Of a stretch of DNA of 64,000 bases, positions 9,609 through 21,896 are shown piece after piece. How positions within the stretch are numbered: position 1 is the first letter of the stretch; each line of letters starts with the position of its first letter. Below the pieces are notes generated by a model, which was given only the letters and a program-made list of their open reading frames with translations, made no database searches and was not told the origin of the DNA. Made by a program: the position numbers and the translations under genes. This stretch comes from Closterium sp. NIES-65 (taxonomy: Eukaryota > Streptophyta > Zygnematophyceae > Desmidiales > Closteriaceae), in assembly GCA_948144175.1 (NCBI GenBank), contig CANXME010000891.1:1-64000 (forward strand). The letters are read 5' to 3'.

Positions 9609-12600
9609 ATGGCGGGCAACACCTCGGCGGTAGCTGGTGAAATCTTCAGCCCAAGATCGTAGCGGCAGCCATGATTCTGGTGTTTCTGCGCCAAGGGGAG
9701 CGCGAACAAGCCAGGGCTCGCTGATCAAGGAGGTGCTGAAAAACTTCACCGTCGAGAAGTTCAATGGTGAGGGCTATGATGATTGGGCCTGGAAAATGCA
9801 ACTTTATTTCCGTCAAATCGGATTGCTGAAACTAATGATTGGGGAGGAGCCTAGACCGAGTGACCCCGCCCTTCAGGAAGATTGGGACGAGCGCGCCTCG
9901 GCTGGCTACTACTTGATGTCGCAGAGTTTGGAGCTGAACCAGCGTCACCACGTCATGCACCTGCTGCCGGAGGTTGAGTGCGGTCCGAAGGCGTGGACGG
10001 TGTTGAAGGAGCTGCACGCCCCGACCTCCGTTGTTGCAACATTGATGCTGGAGAGGGAGCTGTCCGCGTTGCGCCTGAGCGAGGGAGAGCCGGTGCAACC
10101 TGTCCTGGACAAATTGCGCGACCTCTACGCGAAGTTGGCGACCGCGGGAATCACCTACCCGGAGCAAACAAAGTGCTTGAAGATTGCTCTCGCTGCTGCC
10201 GGAATCGTGGCTTCAATTTACGAGCGGATTGAGCCTGCCGCAGAACCAGAGCTTGTGGACGCTCGAGTGGGTGCGGACGAAGATTCTGGAGGAGGACTTC
10301 CGTCGCCGCCAACTGAGGGGTGGAGACGACGGCAGCAGCGGCTACGGGATGCAAGGGAGCCGACGTGGCAAAGGACGTGGCTTCGGTGGTGCTGGACGCG
10401 GTGCAAAGAAAGACGACGACTCCAACGACCAACAAGGAGGTACCGGTTGGGGTCGCGGTGCGAAATCTGGACGTGGGGGCAAGTCGGGTGCTGGTGGCAA
10501 AATGAAAGGGAGTTGCTGGTATTGTGAGAAGGAAGGGCACCCCTGGTTTTTGTGCTATAAGAAACCCGATGGATGGACCCCCCAGAATCGTCACCAGGAT
10601 GGCGGCGCGCGGAGGAACCAGAAAAACGGCGCCAACATGGTCGCTGATTCGTCCGACAACAACCCGAAGGGCAACGGCGGTGCGGAGAAGAAGAAGGAGC
10701 GCACCGCGGGCCAATTCTTCCATATGGGAGACAAGGGGGAGCAAGGAGACGCATCTGCTAAGGCTGGAGCAGAGCTGCACCCCCTGGACTATTGGGTGTT
10801 GGACACAGGCGCTGCTTGGACAATGACGCCGCGCAAGGACCTGCTGGACGACGTACGCGCTGCACCGATTAATGAGGTGTGCTCCTGCCTCTGGACACAT
10901 GTTGAAGGTGGCTGGTGCGGGACGAGCTGCATCTAAGGGAGCGGATGGCAAGCCGGTGGTGCTGCACGACGTTCTCCTCGTCCCCGACCTGAAGGCCAAC
11001 CTCATCTCCCTCCGTAAGCTTGGCAAGGCTGGGGTGAACACCAACACGGATGGGGCTCGCACTTATAAGGGGAAGCTGGGCAATCGGGTGCTTTGGGATC
11101 TGCACGAGAGCAAGGACGTGTACAGATCCTATGTGGCAGCTGCCGGCGCTGGCGTGGCACGGTGGGGGGCAGGCTAGAGAGGGGTCTGCATCCCAGGGGG
11201 AGTGCAACGCCGTTGGAGGGGTTGGTGTGAAAGTGTCGGCCAGATCTGGGGAGACGGATTGGGCAACTGCACACCGACGCTTGGGGCATGTGGCAATGCC
11301 TTTGCTGAAGCAGTTGGAGAAGGATGGAGCCGTTAAGGGCTTAAAGCTGAACGGACAACCACCCGATGATAACTGTGAAATCTGTTGCCTCCTTCAAAGT
11401 TCACCCGTTTCCCCTTCCATAGTGTGGCTGGCAGGAGCAAAAGCCGTTGGAGCTGGTCCACATGGACTTGGTGGGCCGCTGCCGGTGCAAGGGACACAAG
11501 GGGGAGCGGTACTTCCTTAACCATAGTGGATGACTTGGAGCAGGCTAATGTGGGCAGTATCCGCTGAAGCAGAAGGATCACGCCGCCTCCACGATTCGGG
11601 ACGATTGGCTGCCGTTCGTGGAGAAGCAAGCGGAGTGTGTGGTGAAGCGGATTAGGACAGATCGGGGTGGTGAGTTCCTTGGAGCTGAGATGACGGCCTG
11701 GCTCAAGAAGCAGGGCATCCAGAGGGAGCTGACCACGGCTTACACCCCACAGTCCAACGGTGTAGCAGAACGGGCGAACCGGACAATTCTGGAGACAGCT
11801 AGGGCGCTGCTCATAGAATCTGGGCTGGGCAACTTGATGTGGCCCCATGCTGTTCGGCACGCTACCGTCGCTAGGAACAGGGTACTCACAAAGGTTGGGG
11901 ATGACTCGTGGGTGCCGTTGGAGAGGTGGCTTGGGAGGAAGCCGCCGGTGGACATGCTGAGGGTGTTCGGTTGCATGGCAGTCGCCCACGTCCCCAAGAC
12001 CTACCGCAGTAAGTTGGGGGCGAGTGCAATCTGGTGTGTGCATTTGGGGCTGGCTGCTGAGAGCAAGGGATGGCTGCTGTGGGAGCCTTCCAAGGGTGTG
12101 TTGTTTGACAGCAGGGATGTGAAGTTTGTTGAGGGCATGATGTATGGGAGCTGGGAGAAACAGCCGGAGGCCAGGGTGTCCCAGCAGATGGAGCAGATTA
12201 CCATGCAGCTGGACCTGACTCCTAGTGTGTGGGAGGAGGGAGAGGAGGCAGCTGCAGAGGGTGGTGATAAAGAGAAGGTGCAGGAGGCACCTGCTGGTGG
12301 AGGTGATGGTGTGGAGATTAGCGGTAGCACTAGTGGAGCTGCTGGATCCGAGGGAGGAGAGCAGCAGCAGGGGAAACTAAGAAGCCGAAGGGTGTTATTA
12401 TGAAGGGATGGGAGACACCCGTCTCCAGGCCAGGACGTACCCGTATGGCTACTAAGAAGCTGACTGCAGGAGCTGATGTAGCGGAGCAGCAGCTTGGGAC
12501 CGAGGAGGCATTGCTGATTCTACCGCATGGCTATGACCCGGATGAGGAGGATCAACCTGCGTACTGTTTTCTTGCCCCTGCACCAGAGGAACCAGCTAGC

Positions 12601-14197
12601 ATGGAGGAGGCATTAGCTGGACCAGATAGGGACAAATGGCTAGCTTCCAGGGATGCTGAGTACCAGAGCCTGCTGGAGAATGGGACTTGGGAACTAGTGG
12701 TGCTGCCTGAGGGAAAGAAAGCGGTACAATGCAAGTGGGTGCTAAGGATCAAGACTGACGACAAGGGGCAGGTCACCATCTACAAGAGTAGGTTGGTGGC
12801 TAAGGGGTTTATGCAGAAGGAGAAGCGGGACTTCAATGAGATCTTTGCTCCCACTGCCAAACCCCCTACCCTTCGTGTCTTGTTGGCAGATGCAGCCGTT
12901 AGTGGGAAGTTCATTATCCAGATGGACATATCAACGGCATTTCTCAACGGGATTTTAGAGGAGGAGGTGTTCATGACGCAGCCACCTGGGTATGAGGATG
13001 GTACGGGCAGGGTGTGCAAGCTGAAAAAGTCCATCTACGGCTTGAAGCAGGCGCCACGCTGCTGGTACCAGAAGTTGGCAGCTGTTTTAGAGGAGATGGG
13101 ATTCAGGACCAGCAGCTGTGATGAGAGCCTCTTTCTCAAGGGGGAGGGGGAGAAGCTGGTGCTGTTTCTGGTCTATGTGGACGACATTCTTCTCTTTAGC
13201 AGCAGCATGAAGGAGATCCAGAAGGTGCAGCAGCAGCTGATGGAGAACTTCAAGTGCAAGAACCTTGGGGAGGTAAAGTACTACCTCGGGATGCACGTGG
13301 AGAGGGATCTGGATCACAGGTGGTTGAAGCTGCACCAGGAGAAGTTCATCAAGGAGCTTGGGGAGAAGTACTGGAATTGAGAATGAGCGCAAGGTTGCAA
13401 CTCCCCTGCCAGCAGAATTCAAGCTTGTGAAAGCTGCAGAGGATGAAGGGGTTGAAGCCGAGGAGCAGCAGCAATTTCAGTCCTTGGTGGGCAGCCTCTT
13501 GTATGCAGCAGTTCACACGAGACCCGACATCTCTTTCTCGGTTGGGCAGCTGGCTAGGGTAGTGCAGAATCCATCAGAGGAGCAGGTGGATGCAGCTGAG
13601 CGTGTGGTGAAGTATCTGAACTCTCACCCAAGCATTGGAGTTCAATACTCCGCATCTGCACAGGTGAAGCAGAAAGGGGTTGAGGTGCTGAAAGAGAAGG
13701 GGGAGAGGCTTGGAGAAGGCAAGCTTTTTCTCACTTGCTTTACTGATGCTACGTGGGCCTCTGAGAAGGAGGATTCCTCATCTGTGGGAGGATACATCTG
13801 CGTAGTTGGGGGAGGACCGGTTAGTTGGAGGTCAAAGAAGCAGACGGAGACAGCACTCTCTTCCGTGGAATCAGAGTACATGGCGATGTTCCATGGGGTG
13901 AAGGAGGTGATTTGGCTGAGGAGGCTGTTGGAGGAGATTGGCCAGGAGCAAAAGGTTGCTACGCCGCTGTTTTGTGATAGCAAGGGAGCTCTTGGGATGG
14001 CCAGGAACGCTGTGCTTCATGGGCTGAATAAGCACATGCGTATCAAGTGGCACTGGCTGCGTAAGGAGGTGAAGAGGGGGACGGTGAATCCGATCTACAT
14101 CAAGACTCACCAGCAGCCAGCAGACTTCCTCACCAAGAGGCTTGCGGATGAGTCTCATTGGCGTTGTGTGCGCATGAGTGGAATGAGCATGAACTAG
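9609..14197 (+). pseudogene. gag-pol of element A, disrupted by many single-base indels
   Basis: Starts ATGGCGGGCAACACC and is collinear with the intact 1,526-codon frame of element D, ending with the same MSGMSMN and TAG. It carries all domains: gag (YDDWAWKMQLYFRQIG), zinc knuckle CWYCEKEGHPWFLC, protease LDTGAAW, integrase, RT and RNase H. The frame is broken near 9641, 10182, 10885, 11130, 11385-11570 (several), 12375 and 13373. Almost all breaks are one-base gains or losses, mostly gains. The longest remaining blocks encode integrase (11618-12403), RT (12400-13380) and RNase H (13358-14197). It is either a dead copy or a living one with sequencing errors. Confidence 0.9.
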
Positions 14198-14227
14198 TAT
14201 GGAATGATGGGGATGCAGCCGGCAGGC

Positions 14228-14239
14228 TGAGGGGGAGTG
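14228..14239 (+). other. Polypurine tract of element A
   Basis: TGAGGGGGAGTG immediately precedes the 3' LTR start; this is the plus-strand priming site in reverse transcription. The same sequence lies at the same place in F and, on the minus strand, in B, C, D, E, J, K and L. Confidence 0.85.
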
Positions 14240-15333
14240 TGTTGGGTGCAAATTCACATTGCACGACATCCTGCCGTCTGTTTGTACGAGTATGCGTGTG
14301 CGAATGCATTTGCGTGTGAATGGTATGTTTGTGTGTTTGTTTGCTTTCGCAATTTTCGCTTGAAGCATTTGCAGGTACTCGCAAAATGTGCGCTTCGGCA
14401 TAACATTGTACGCGCTATGAACAGTACAAGCAGAAAGGACGAGCTCGCAAAGGAACCCAAGATGGAAGCTTTGCGGTTCGACTTACTTGATTGCGCAGAT
14501 TCAGTTCTATCCAACTCGAAATTGTACTGTTTTGTTTGGTTGACTATAGTGTAGCAGGGCAGGCACTATAGGGGTACAATTTAGGTGAAGGTTGGATGTT
14601 GTTTGTCTGTATCTGCATGCTACAGGGCCAGGGGAAACCAGCGGAACCAGCATTTGGCTGGTTGGGCAAAGACAAAACAGGTTCTGTTTTTAGGACCTGA
14701 ACCTGGTTGTTGTTTTCCCAGGTTGGAAAAACAGAACCAGAGGTTGTTCACCAACCTATCACCTGCTATTTTGTCCAGCCAGGTTGGTTCTGTTGCTTGG
14801 AATTATTTGGGATCATCCCTGGTTGTTCCCAGGTTGATTCCCAAGGTCCTTGCTAGCTAGAGCTATTTATTCCTTCTCTGTTTGTACCTGAATATAGTGA
14901 AATTGATTCAAGCGAATTCCTTCCTTGCTGGAATTTCTTTTCTACGCGGTGCGACGGCGGAATGCTACCCGAGTCAACGCTAGTACGCTAGCACTCCAAC
15001 GCTAGGCTAACGCTGTCCGAGCCATAACTTCGTAATGGCAGAACTTTTCGCGAGGCAACTTGGCTTATTTTAAAGCTCTTAGAGTGAGCTTCGATATAGT
15101 AAATTCTCAGCTTAATCCGATCAACGGTCTGCACGATACGCTGCGCGACGGTTCAAGGTACTCTTGCTGTTTTGACTAAGTCCCTCTTGATCCCTCTCTC
15201 TACAAACTCGGACCCGAGGATAGGGGCTGGTCTTGTACCAGGCACCCAAGGACCCTTGGAGGTGACCCCGAGGATATGTTTTAAGTTTGATAAAGTCTTA
15301 ATAGCTTGAGTTTATTAGGCCCTTACACCAACA
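14240..15333 (+). repeat. 3' LTR of element A
   Basis: TGTTGGG...CCAACA, 1,094 bp. It abuts fragment H at 15334. Differences from the 5' LTR include GGATATGTTTTAAGTTTGA near 15275 against GGAGAGGTTTTAAGTGTGA, and an extra base near 15150. Confidence 0.92.
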
Positions 15334-16126
15334 ACCTCTTCACCACCTATGACTGCCTCCCACCTAACTCTAGAAATGTGATTGTGGGGAGCGGATATAT
15401 GCTGCAAGCAATTGGCATCGGCACCATCATTGTCAAGGAGAAGGAGGGAGAGGTGCTGGATGTAAAGGTTGTGCTTCATGATCCTGAATTGGGAGCCAAC
15501 CTTCTTTCATGCTCTCAGCTTGCGAGGCAAGAATACATATGTACCTTCACCATGGGAGGGTGCACGGTTCGCAAGGGTGAAGCTGTGGTGATGGAGGCCA
15601 AGTTAGACAAGGGTCTATACCTTGTTTCAGTTTGTGTGCCACAGGTGGAGATGGCACATGGTGTTGAAGCTGAGGAAGCCACTTGTAGCACCCGTTGGAG
15701 GGACGTGGAGCAGGTGACGGCAGAGTTGCTGCAACTACGTATGCGGGAAGGCAGCAACTTGTGGAGTGTGTGAAGAAGGGGGAGCTGAAGGGTGTGGAGA
15801 TCAAGGAGGGTGGTGGGCAGCCAAGCAAGTGCCCTGATTGCATGACCGGGAAGCTGCCAAGGACCTCCTTCCCTACCTCCACCAATGGAGCCTCCACACC
15901 TCTTGAGTTGGTGCACACGGATGTGGTGGGCCCCATGCAAACACCTTATAGGGAGAATGTCAGCAAATACTTCATCACCTTCTTTGACGACTACAGCCGC
16001 CTAAGTTGGGTTACCTTTGTGAAAACCAAGGATGAGGTGGCCAAGGTGTTCAAGCGTTGGATACGCTATGCGAAGAGGGGAGCCGGGGCCAAGGTGAAGA
16101 TACTACGGTCTGATCAGGGTGGGGAG
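15334..16126 (+). pseudogene. Fragment H: protease end and integrase start of a different copia element
   Basis: The plus strand encodes a short protease tail (GANLLSCSQLARQEY, about 15500-15535). After a frame change near 15700-15770 comes a pre-integrase and integrase core. This has a Cys pair in KCPDCMTGKLPR, the first catalytic Asp in ELVHTDVVGP, FITFFDDYSRLSWV, and the second Asp in RSDQGGE. It is sharply cut on the left by the 3' LTR of A and on the right by the inverted LTR of B. The sequence is clearly distinct from families 1, G and I, so it marks a fourth copia lineage. Confidence 0.85.
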
Positions 16127-17219
16127 TGTTGGTGTAAGGGCCTAATAAACTCAAGCTATTAAGACTTTATCACACTTAAAACCTCTCCTCGGGGTCACCT
16201 CCAAGGGTCCTTGGGTGCCTGGTACAAGACCAGCCCCTATCCTCGGGTCCGAGTTTGTAGAGAGAGGGATCAAGAGGGACTTAGTCAAAACAGCAAGAGT
16301 ACCTTGAACGTCGCGCAGCGTATCGTGCAGACCGTCGATCGGATTAAGCTGAGAATTTCCTATATCGAAGCTCACTCTAAGAGCTTTAAAATAAGCCAAG
16401 TTGCCTCGCGAAAAGTTCTGCCATTACGAAGTTATGGCTCAGACAGCGTTAGCCTAGCGTTGGAGTGCTAGCGTACTAGCGTTGACTCGGGTAGCATTCC
16501 GCCGTCGCACCGCGTAGAAAAGAAATTCCAGCAAGGAAGGAATTCGCTTGAATCAATTTCACTATATTCAGGTACAAACAGAGAAGGAATAAATAGCTCT
16601 AGCTAGCAAGGACCTTGGGAATCAACCTGGGAACAACCAGGGATGATCCCAAATAATTCCAAGCAACAGAACCAACCTGGCTGGACAAAATAGCAGGTGA
16701 TAGGTTGGTGAACAACCTCTGGTTCTGTTTTTCCAACCTGGGAAAACAACAACCAGGTTCAGGTCCTAAAAACAGAACCTGTTTTGTCTTTGCCCAACCA
16801 GCCAAATGCTGGTTCCGCTGGTTTCCCCTGGCCCTGTAGCATGCAGATACAGACAAACAACATCCAACCTTCACCTAAATTGTACCCCTATAGTGCCTGC
16901 CCTGCTACACTATAGTCAACCAAACAAAACAGTACAATTTCGAGTTGGATAGAACTGAATCTGCGCAATCAAGTAAGTTGAACCGCAAAGCTTCCATCTT
17001 GGGTTCCTTTGCGAGCTCGTCCTTTCTGCTTGTACTGTTCATAGCGCGTACAATGTTATGCCGAAGCGCACATTTTGCGAGTACCTGCAAATGCTTCAAG
17101 CGAAAATTGCGAAAGCAAACAAACACACAAACATACCATTCACACGCAAATGCATTCGCACACGCATACTCGTACAAACAGACGGCAGGATGTCGTGCAA
17201 TGTGAATTTGCACCCAACA
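16127..17219 (-). repeat. 3' LTR of element B
   Basis: On the plus strand it reads TGTTGGTGTAAGG...CACCCAACA, 1,093 bp, the reverse complement of the family-1 LTR. It interrupts fragment H within the codons for RSDQGGE. Confidence 0.92.
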
Positions 17220-17261
17220 CACTCCCCCTCAGCCTGCCGGCTGCATCCCCATCATTCCATA

Positions 17262-20200
17262 CTAGTTCATGCTCATTCCACTCATGCGCACACAACGCCA
17301 ATGAGACTCATCCGCAAGCCTCTTGGTGAGGAAGTCTGCTGGCTGCTGGTGAGTCTTGATGTAGATCGGATTCACCGTCCCCCTCTTCACCTCCTTACGC
17401 AGCCAGTGCCACTTGATACGCATGTGCTTATTCAGCCCATGAAGCACAGCGTTCCTGGCCATCCCAAGAGCTCCCTTGCTATCACAAAACAGCGGCGTAG
17501 CAACCTTTTGCTCCTGGCCAATCTCCTCCAACAGCCTCCTCAGCCAAATCACCTCCTTCACCCCATGGAACATCGCCATGTACTCTGATTCCACGGAAGA
17601 GAGTGCTGTCTCCGTCTGCTTCTTTGACCTCCAACTAACCGGTCCTCCCCCAACTACGCAGATGTATCCTCCCACAGATGAGGAATCCTCCTTCTCAGAG
17701 GCCCACGTAGCATCAGTAAAGCAAGTGAGAAAAAGCTTGCCTTCTCCAAGCCTCTCCCCCTTCTCTTTCAGCACCTCAACCCCTTTCTGCTTCACCTGTG
17801 CAGATGCGGAGTATTGAACTCCAATGCTTGGGTGAGAGTTCAGATACTTCACCACACGCTCAGCTGCATCCACCTGCTCCTCTGATGGATTCTGCACTAC
17901 CCTAGCCAGCTGCCCAACCGAGAAAGAGATGTCGGGTCTCGTGTGAACTGCTGCATACAAGAGGCTGCCCACCAAGGACTGAAATTGCTGCTGCTCCTCG
18001 GCTTCAACCCCTTCATCCTCTGCAGCTTTCACAAGCCTGAATTCTGCTGGCAGGGGAGTTGCAACCTTGCGCTCATTCTCAATTCCGTACTTCTCCCCAA
18101 GCTCCTTGATGAACTTCTCCTGGTGCAGCTTCAACCACCTGTGATCCAGATCCCTCTCCACGTGCATCCCGAGGTAGTACTTTACCTCCCCAAGGTTCTT
18201 GCACTTGAAGTTCTCCATCAGCTGCTGCTGCACCTTCTGGATCTCCTTCATGCTGCTGCTAAAGAGAAGAATGTCGTCCACATAGACCAGAAACAGCACC
18301 AGCTTCTCCCCCTCCCCCTTGAGAAAGAGGCTCTCATCACAGCTGCTGGTCCTGAATCCCATCTCCTCTAAAACAGCTGCCAACTTCTGGTACCAGCAGC
18401 GTGGCGCCTGCTTCAAGCCGTAGATGGACTTTTTCAGCTTGCACACCCTGCCCGTACCATCCTCATACCCAGGTGGCTGCGTCATGAACACCTCCTCCTC
18501 TAAAATCCCGTTGAGAAATGCCGTTGATATGTCCATCTGGATAATGAACTTCCCACTAACGGCTGCATCTGCCAACAAGACACGAAGGGTAGGGGGTTTG
18601 GCAGTGGGAGCAAAGATCTCATTGAAGTCCCGCTTCTCCTTCTGCATAAACCCCTTAGCCACCAACCTACTCTTGTAGATGGTGACCTGCCCCTTGTCGT
18701 CAGTCTTGATCCTTAGCACCCACTTGCATTGTACCGCTTTCTTTCCCTCAGGCAGCACCACTAGTTCCCAAGTCCCATTCTCCAGCAGGCTCTGGTACTC
18801 AGCATCCCTGGAAGCTAGCCATTTGTCCCTATCTGGTCCAGCTAATGCCTCCTCCATGCTAGCTGGTTCCTCTGGTGCAGGGGCAAGAAAACAGTACGCA
18901 GGTTGATCCTCCTCATCCGGGTCATAGCCATGCGGTAGAATCAGCAATGCCTCCTCGGTCCCAAGCTGCTGCTCCGCTACATCAGCTCCTGCAGTCAGCT
19001 TCTTAGTAGCCATACGGGTACGTCCTGGCCTGGAGACGGGTGTCTCCCATCCCTTCATAATAACACCCTTCGGCTTCTTAGTTTTCCCCTGCTGCTGCTC
19101 TCCTCCCTCGGATCCAGCAGCTCCACTAGTGCTACCGCTAATCTCCACACCATCACCTCCACCAGCAGGTGCCTCCTGCACCTTCTCTTTATCACCACCC
19201 TCTGCAGCTGCCTCCTCTCCCTCCTCCCACACACTAGGAGTCAGGTCCAGCTGCATGGTGAATCTGCTCCATCTGCTGGGACACCCTGGCCTCCGGCTGT
19301 TTCTCCCAGCTCCCATACATCATGCCCTCAACAAACTTCACATCCCTGCTGTCAAACAACACACCCTTGGAAGGCTCCCACAGCAGCCATCCCTTGCTCT
19401 CAGCAGCCAGCCCCAAATGCACACACCAGATTGCACTCGCCCCCAACTTACTGCGGTAGGTCTTGGGAACGTGGGCGACTGCCATGCAACCGAACACCCT
19501 CAGCATGTCCACCGGCGGCTTCCTCCCAAGCCACCTCTCCAACGGCACCCACGAGTCATCCCCAACCTTTGTGAGTACCCTGTTCCTAGCGACGGTAGCG
19601 TGCCGAACAGCATGGGGCCACATCAAGTTGCCCAGCCCAGATTCTATGAGCAGCGCCCTAGCTGTCTCCAGAATTGTCCGGTTCGCCCGTTCTGCTACAC
19701 CGTTGGACTGTGGGGTGTAAGCCGTGGTCAGCTCCCTCTGGATGCCCTGCTTCTTGAGCCAGGCCGTCATCTCAGCTCCAAGGAACTCACCACCCCGATC
19801 TGTCCTAATCCGCTTCACCACACACTCCGCTTGCTTCTCCACGAACGGCAGCCAATCGTCCCGAATCGTGGAGGCGGCGTGATCTTTCTGCTTCAGCGGA
19901 TACGCCCACATTAGCCTGCTCCAGTCATCCACTATGGTTAGGAAGTACCGCTCCCCCTTGTGCCCTTGCACCGGCAGCGGCCCCACCAAGTCCATGTGGA
20001 CCAGCTCCAACGGCTTTTTGCTCCTGCCAGCCACACTATGGAAGGGGAAACGGGTGAACTTTGAAAGGAGGCAAATTTCACAGTTATCATCGGGTGGTTG
20101 TCCAGTTCAGCTTTAAGCCCTTAACGGCTCCATCCTTCTCCAGCTGCTTCAGCAAAGGCATTGCCACATGCCCCAAACGTCGGTGTGCAGTTGCCCAATC

Positions 20201-21850
20201 CTGTCTCCCCAGATCTGGCCGACACTTTCACACCAACCCCTCCAACGGCGTTGCACTCCCCCTGGGATGCAGACCCCTCTCCAGCCTGCCCCCCACCGTG
20301 CCACGCCAGCGCCGGCAGCTGCCACATAGATCTGTACACGTCCTTGCTCTCGTGCAGATCCCAAAGCACCCGATTGCCCAGCTTCCCCTTATAAGTGCGA
20401 GCCCCATCCGTGTTGGTGTTCACCCCAGCCTTGCCAAGCTTACGGAGGGAGATGAGGTTGGCCTTCAGGTCGGGGACGAGGAGAACGTCGTGCAGCACCA
20501 CCGGCTTGCCATCCGCTCCCTTAAATGCAGCTCGTCCCGCACCAGCCACCTTCAACATGTGTCCAGAGGCAGAGCACACCTCATTAATCGGTGCAGCGCG
20601 TACGTCGTCCAGCAGGTCCTTGCGCGGCGTCATTGTCCAAGCAGCGCCTGTGTCCAACACCCAATAGTCCAGGGGGTGCAGCTCTGCTCCTAGCCTTAGC
20701 AGATGCAGTCTCCTTGCTCCCCCTTGTCTCCCATATGGAAGAATTGGCCCGCGGTGCGCTCCTTCTTCTTCTCCGCACCGCCGTTGCCCTTCGGGTTGTT
20801 GTCGGACGAATCAGCGACCATGTTGGCGCCGTTTTTCTGGTTCCTCCGCGCGCCGCCATCCTGGTGACGATTCTGGGGGGTCCATCCATCGGGTTTCTTA
20901 TAGCACAAAAACCAGGGGTGCCCTTCCTTCTCACAATACCAGCAACTCCCTTTCATTTTGCCACCAGCACCCGACTTGCCCCCACGTCCAGATTTCGCAC
21001 CGCGACCCCAACCGGTACCTCCTTGTTGGTCGTTGGAGTCGTCGTCTTTCTTTGCACCGCGTCCAGCACCACCGAAGCCACGTCCTTTGCCACGTCGGCT
21101 CCCTTGCATCCCGTAGCCGCTGCTGCCGTCGTCTCCACCCCTCAGTTGGCGGCGACGGAAGTCCTCCTCCAGAATCTTCGTCCGCACCCACTCGAGCGTC
21201 CACAAGCTCTGGTTCTGCGGCAGGCTCAATCCGCTCGTAAATTGAAGCCACGATTCCGGCAGCAGCGAGAGCATCTTCAAGCACTTTGTTTGCTCCGGGT
21301 AGGTGATTCCTGCGGTCGCCAACTTCGCGTAGAGGTCGCGCAATTTGTCCAGGACAGGTTGCTACCGGCTCTCCCTCGCTCAGGCGCAACGCGGACAGCT
21401 CCCTCTCCAGCATCAATGTTGCTAACAACGGAGGTCGGGGCGTGCAGCTCCTTCAACACCGTCCACGCCTTCGGACCGCACTCAACCTCCGGCAGCAGGT
21501 GCATGACGTGGTGACGCTGGTTCAGCTCCAAACTCTGCGACATCAAGTAGTAGCCAGCCGAGGCGCGCTCGTCCCAATCTTCCTGAAGGGCGGGGTCACT
21601 CGGTCTAGGCTCCTCCCCAATCATTAGTTTCAGCAATCCGATTTGACGGAAATAAAGTTGCATTTTCCAGGCCCTAATCATCATAGCCCTCACCATTGAA
21701 CTTCTCGACGGTGAAGTTTTTCAGCACCTCCTTGATCAGCGAGCCCTGGCTTGTTCGCGCTCCCCTTGGCGCAGAAACACCAGAATCATGGCTGCCGCTA
21801 CGATCTTGGGCTGAAGATTCACCAGCTACCGCCGAGGTGTTGCCCGCCAT
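17262..21850 (-). pseudogene. gag-pol of element B, a few single-base insertions
   Basis: Collinear with the intact frame of D. A 684-codon block (17262-19316) covers the integrase tail, RT with YVDD, and RNase H. A 266-codon block (19234-20034) holds the integrase core with both Asp residues and the Glu. Gag/protease blocks follow to the ATG at 21850. Frame breaks compared with D: extra base at about 19261, 20104, 20200, 20691, 20707, 21363, 21423 and 21674. All are insertions, and five (19261, 20200, 21363, 21423, 21674 region) are shared with or mirrored in C. Substitutions are few, so this copy is young or error-affected rather than old. Confidence 0.9.
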
Positions 21851-21881
21851 AGCTACCTATATCGAGGATCACTATAACGCA

Positions 21882-21893
21882 GCTCTGATACCA
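21882..21893 (-). other. Primer-binding site of element B
   Basis: GCTCTGATACCA on the plus strand is the reverse complement of TGGTATCAGAGC, three bases from the 5' LTR. Confidence 0.9.
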
Positions 21894-21896
21894 GCT

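Larger units (their letters stand above)
8473..15333 (+). mobile_element. Family-1 copia element A (two LTRs, frameshifted gag-pol, no TSD)
   Basis: Full-length layout: 5' LTR 8473-9562, PBS, gag-pol 9609-14197, polypurine tract, 3' LTR 14240-15333. The flanks do not match: CCGGG before the left LTR (inside element P) and ACCTC after the right LTR (inside fragment H). The two LTRs also differ at ten or more sites, more than in element D. The structure therefore looks like a recombinant of two insertions or a misjoined assembly rather than one clean insertion. Confidence 0.9.

Noticed and set aside
14237..14554. A 105-codon sense frame at the LTR start containing KDEL-like residues
   Set aside because: It begins at a non-ATG codon overlapping the polypurine tract, the KDEL-like string is internal, and it is kept only because the LTRs are young.
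14585..14860. A 91-codon sense frame in the LTR (MKVGCCLSVSACYRARG...)
   Set aside because: It spans the CAGGTT motif cluster, has no homology I recognise, and is disrupted by small indels in several copies (for example near 22515 and 50644).
16945..17205. An 86-codon frame antisense to the LTR (starting MDRTESAQSS), present in most LTR copies and suggestive of a conserved small protein
   Set aside because: All copies are recent descendants of one LTR, so open frames persist by descent. In E the frame simply runs into unrelated repeat, and no known motif is seen.
17262..21850. Programmed frameshifting as the reason for split gag-pol frames in B
   Set aside because: The breaks occur at many unrelated places and element D carries gag and pol in one uninterrupted frame.
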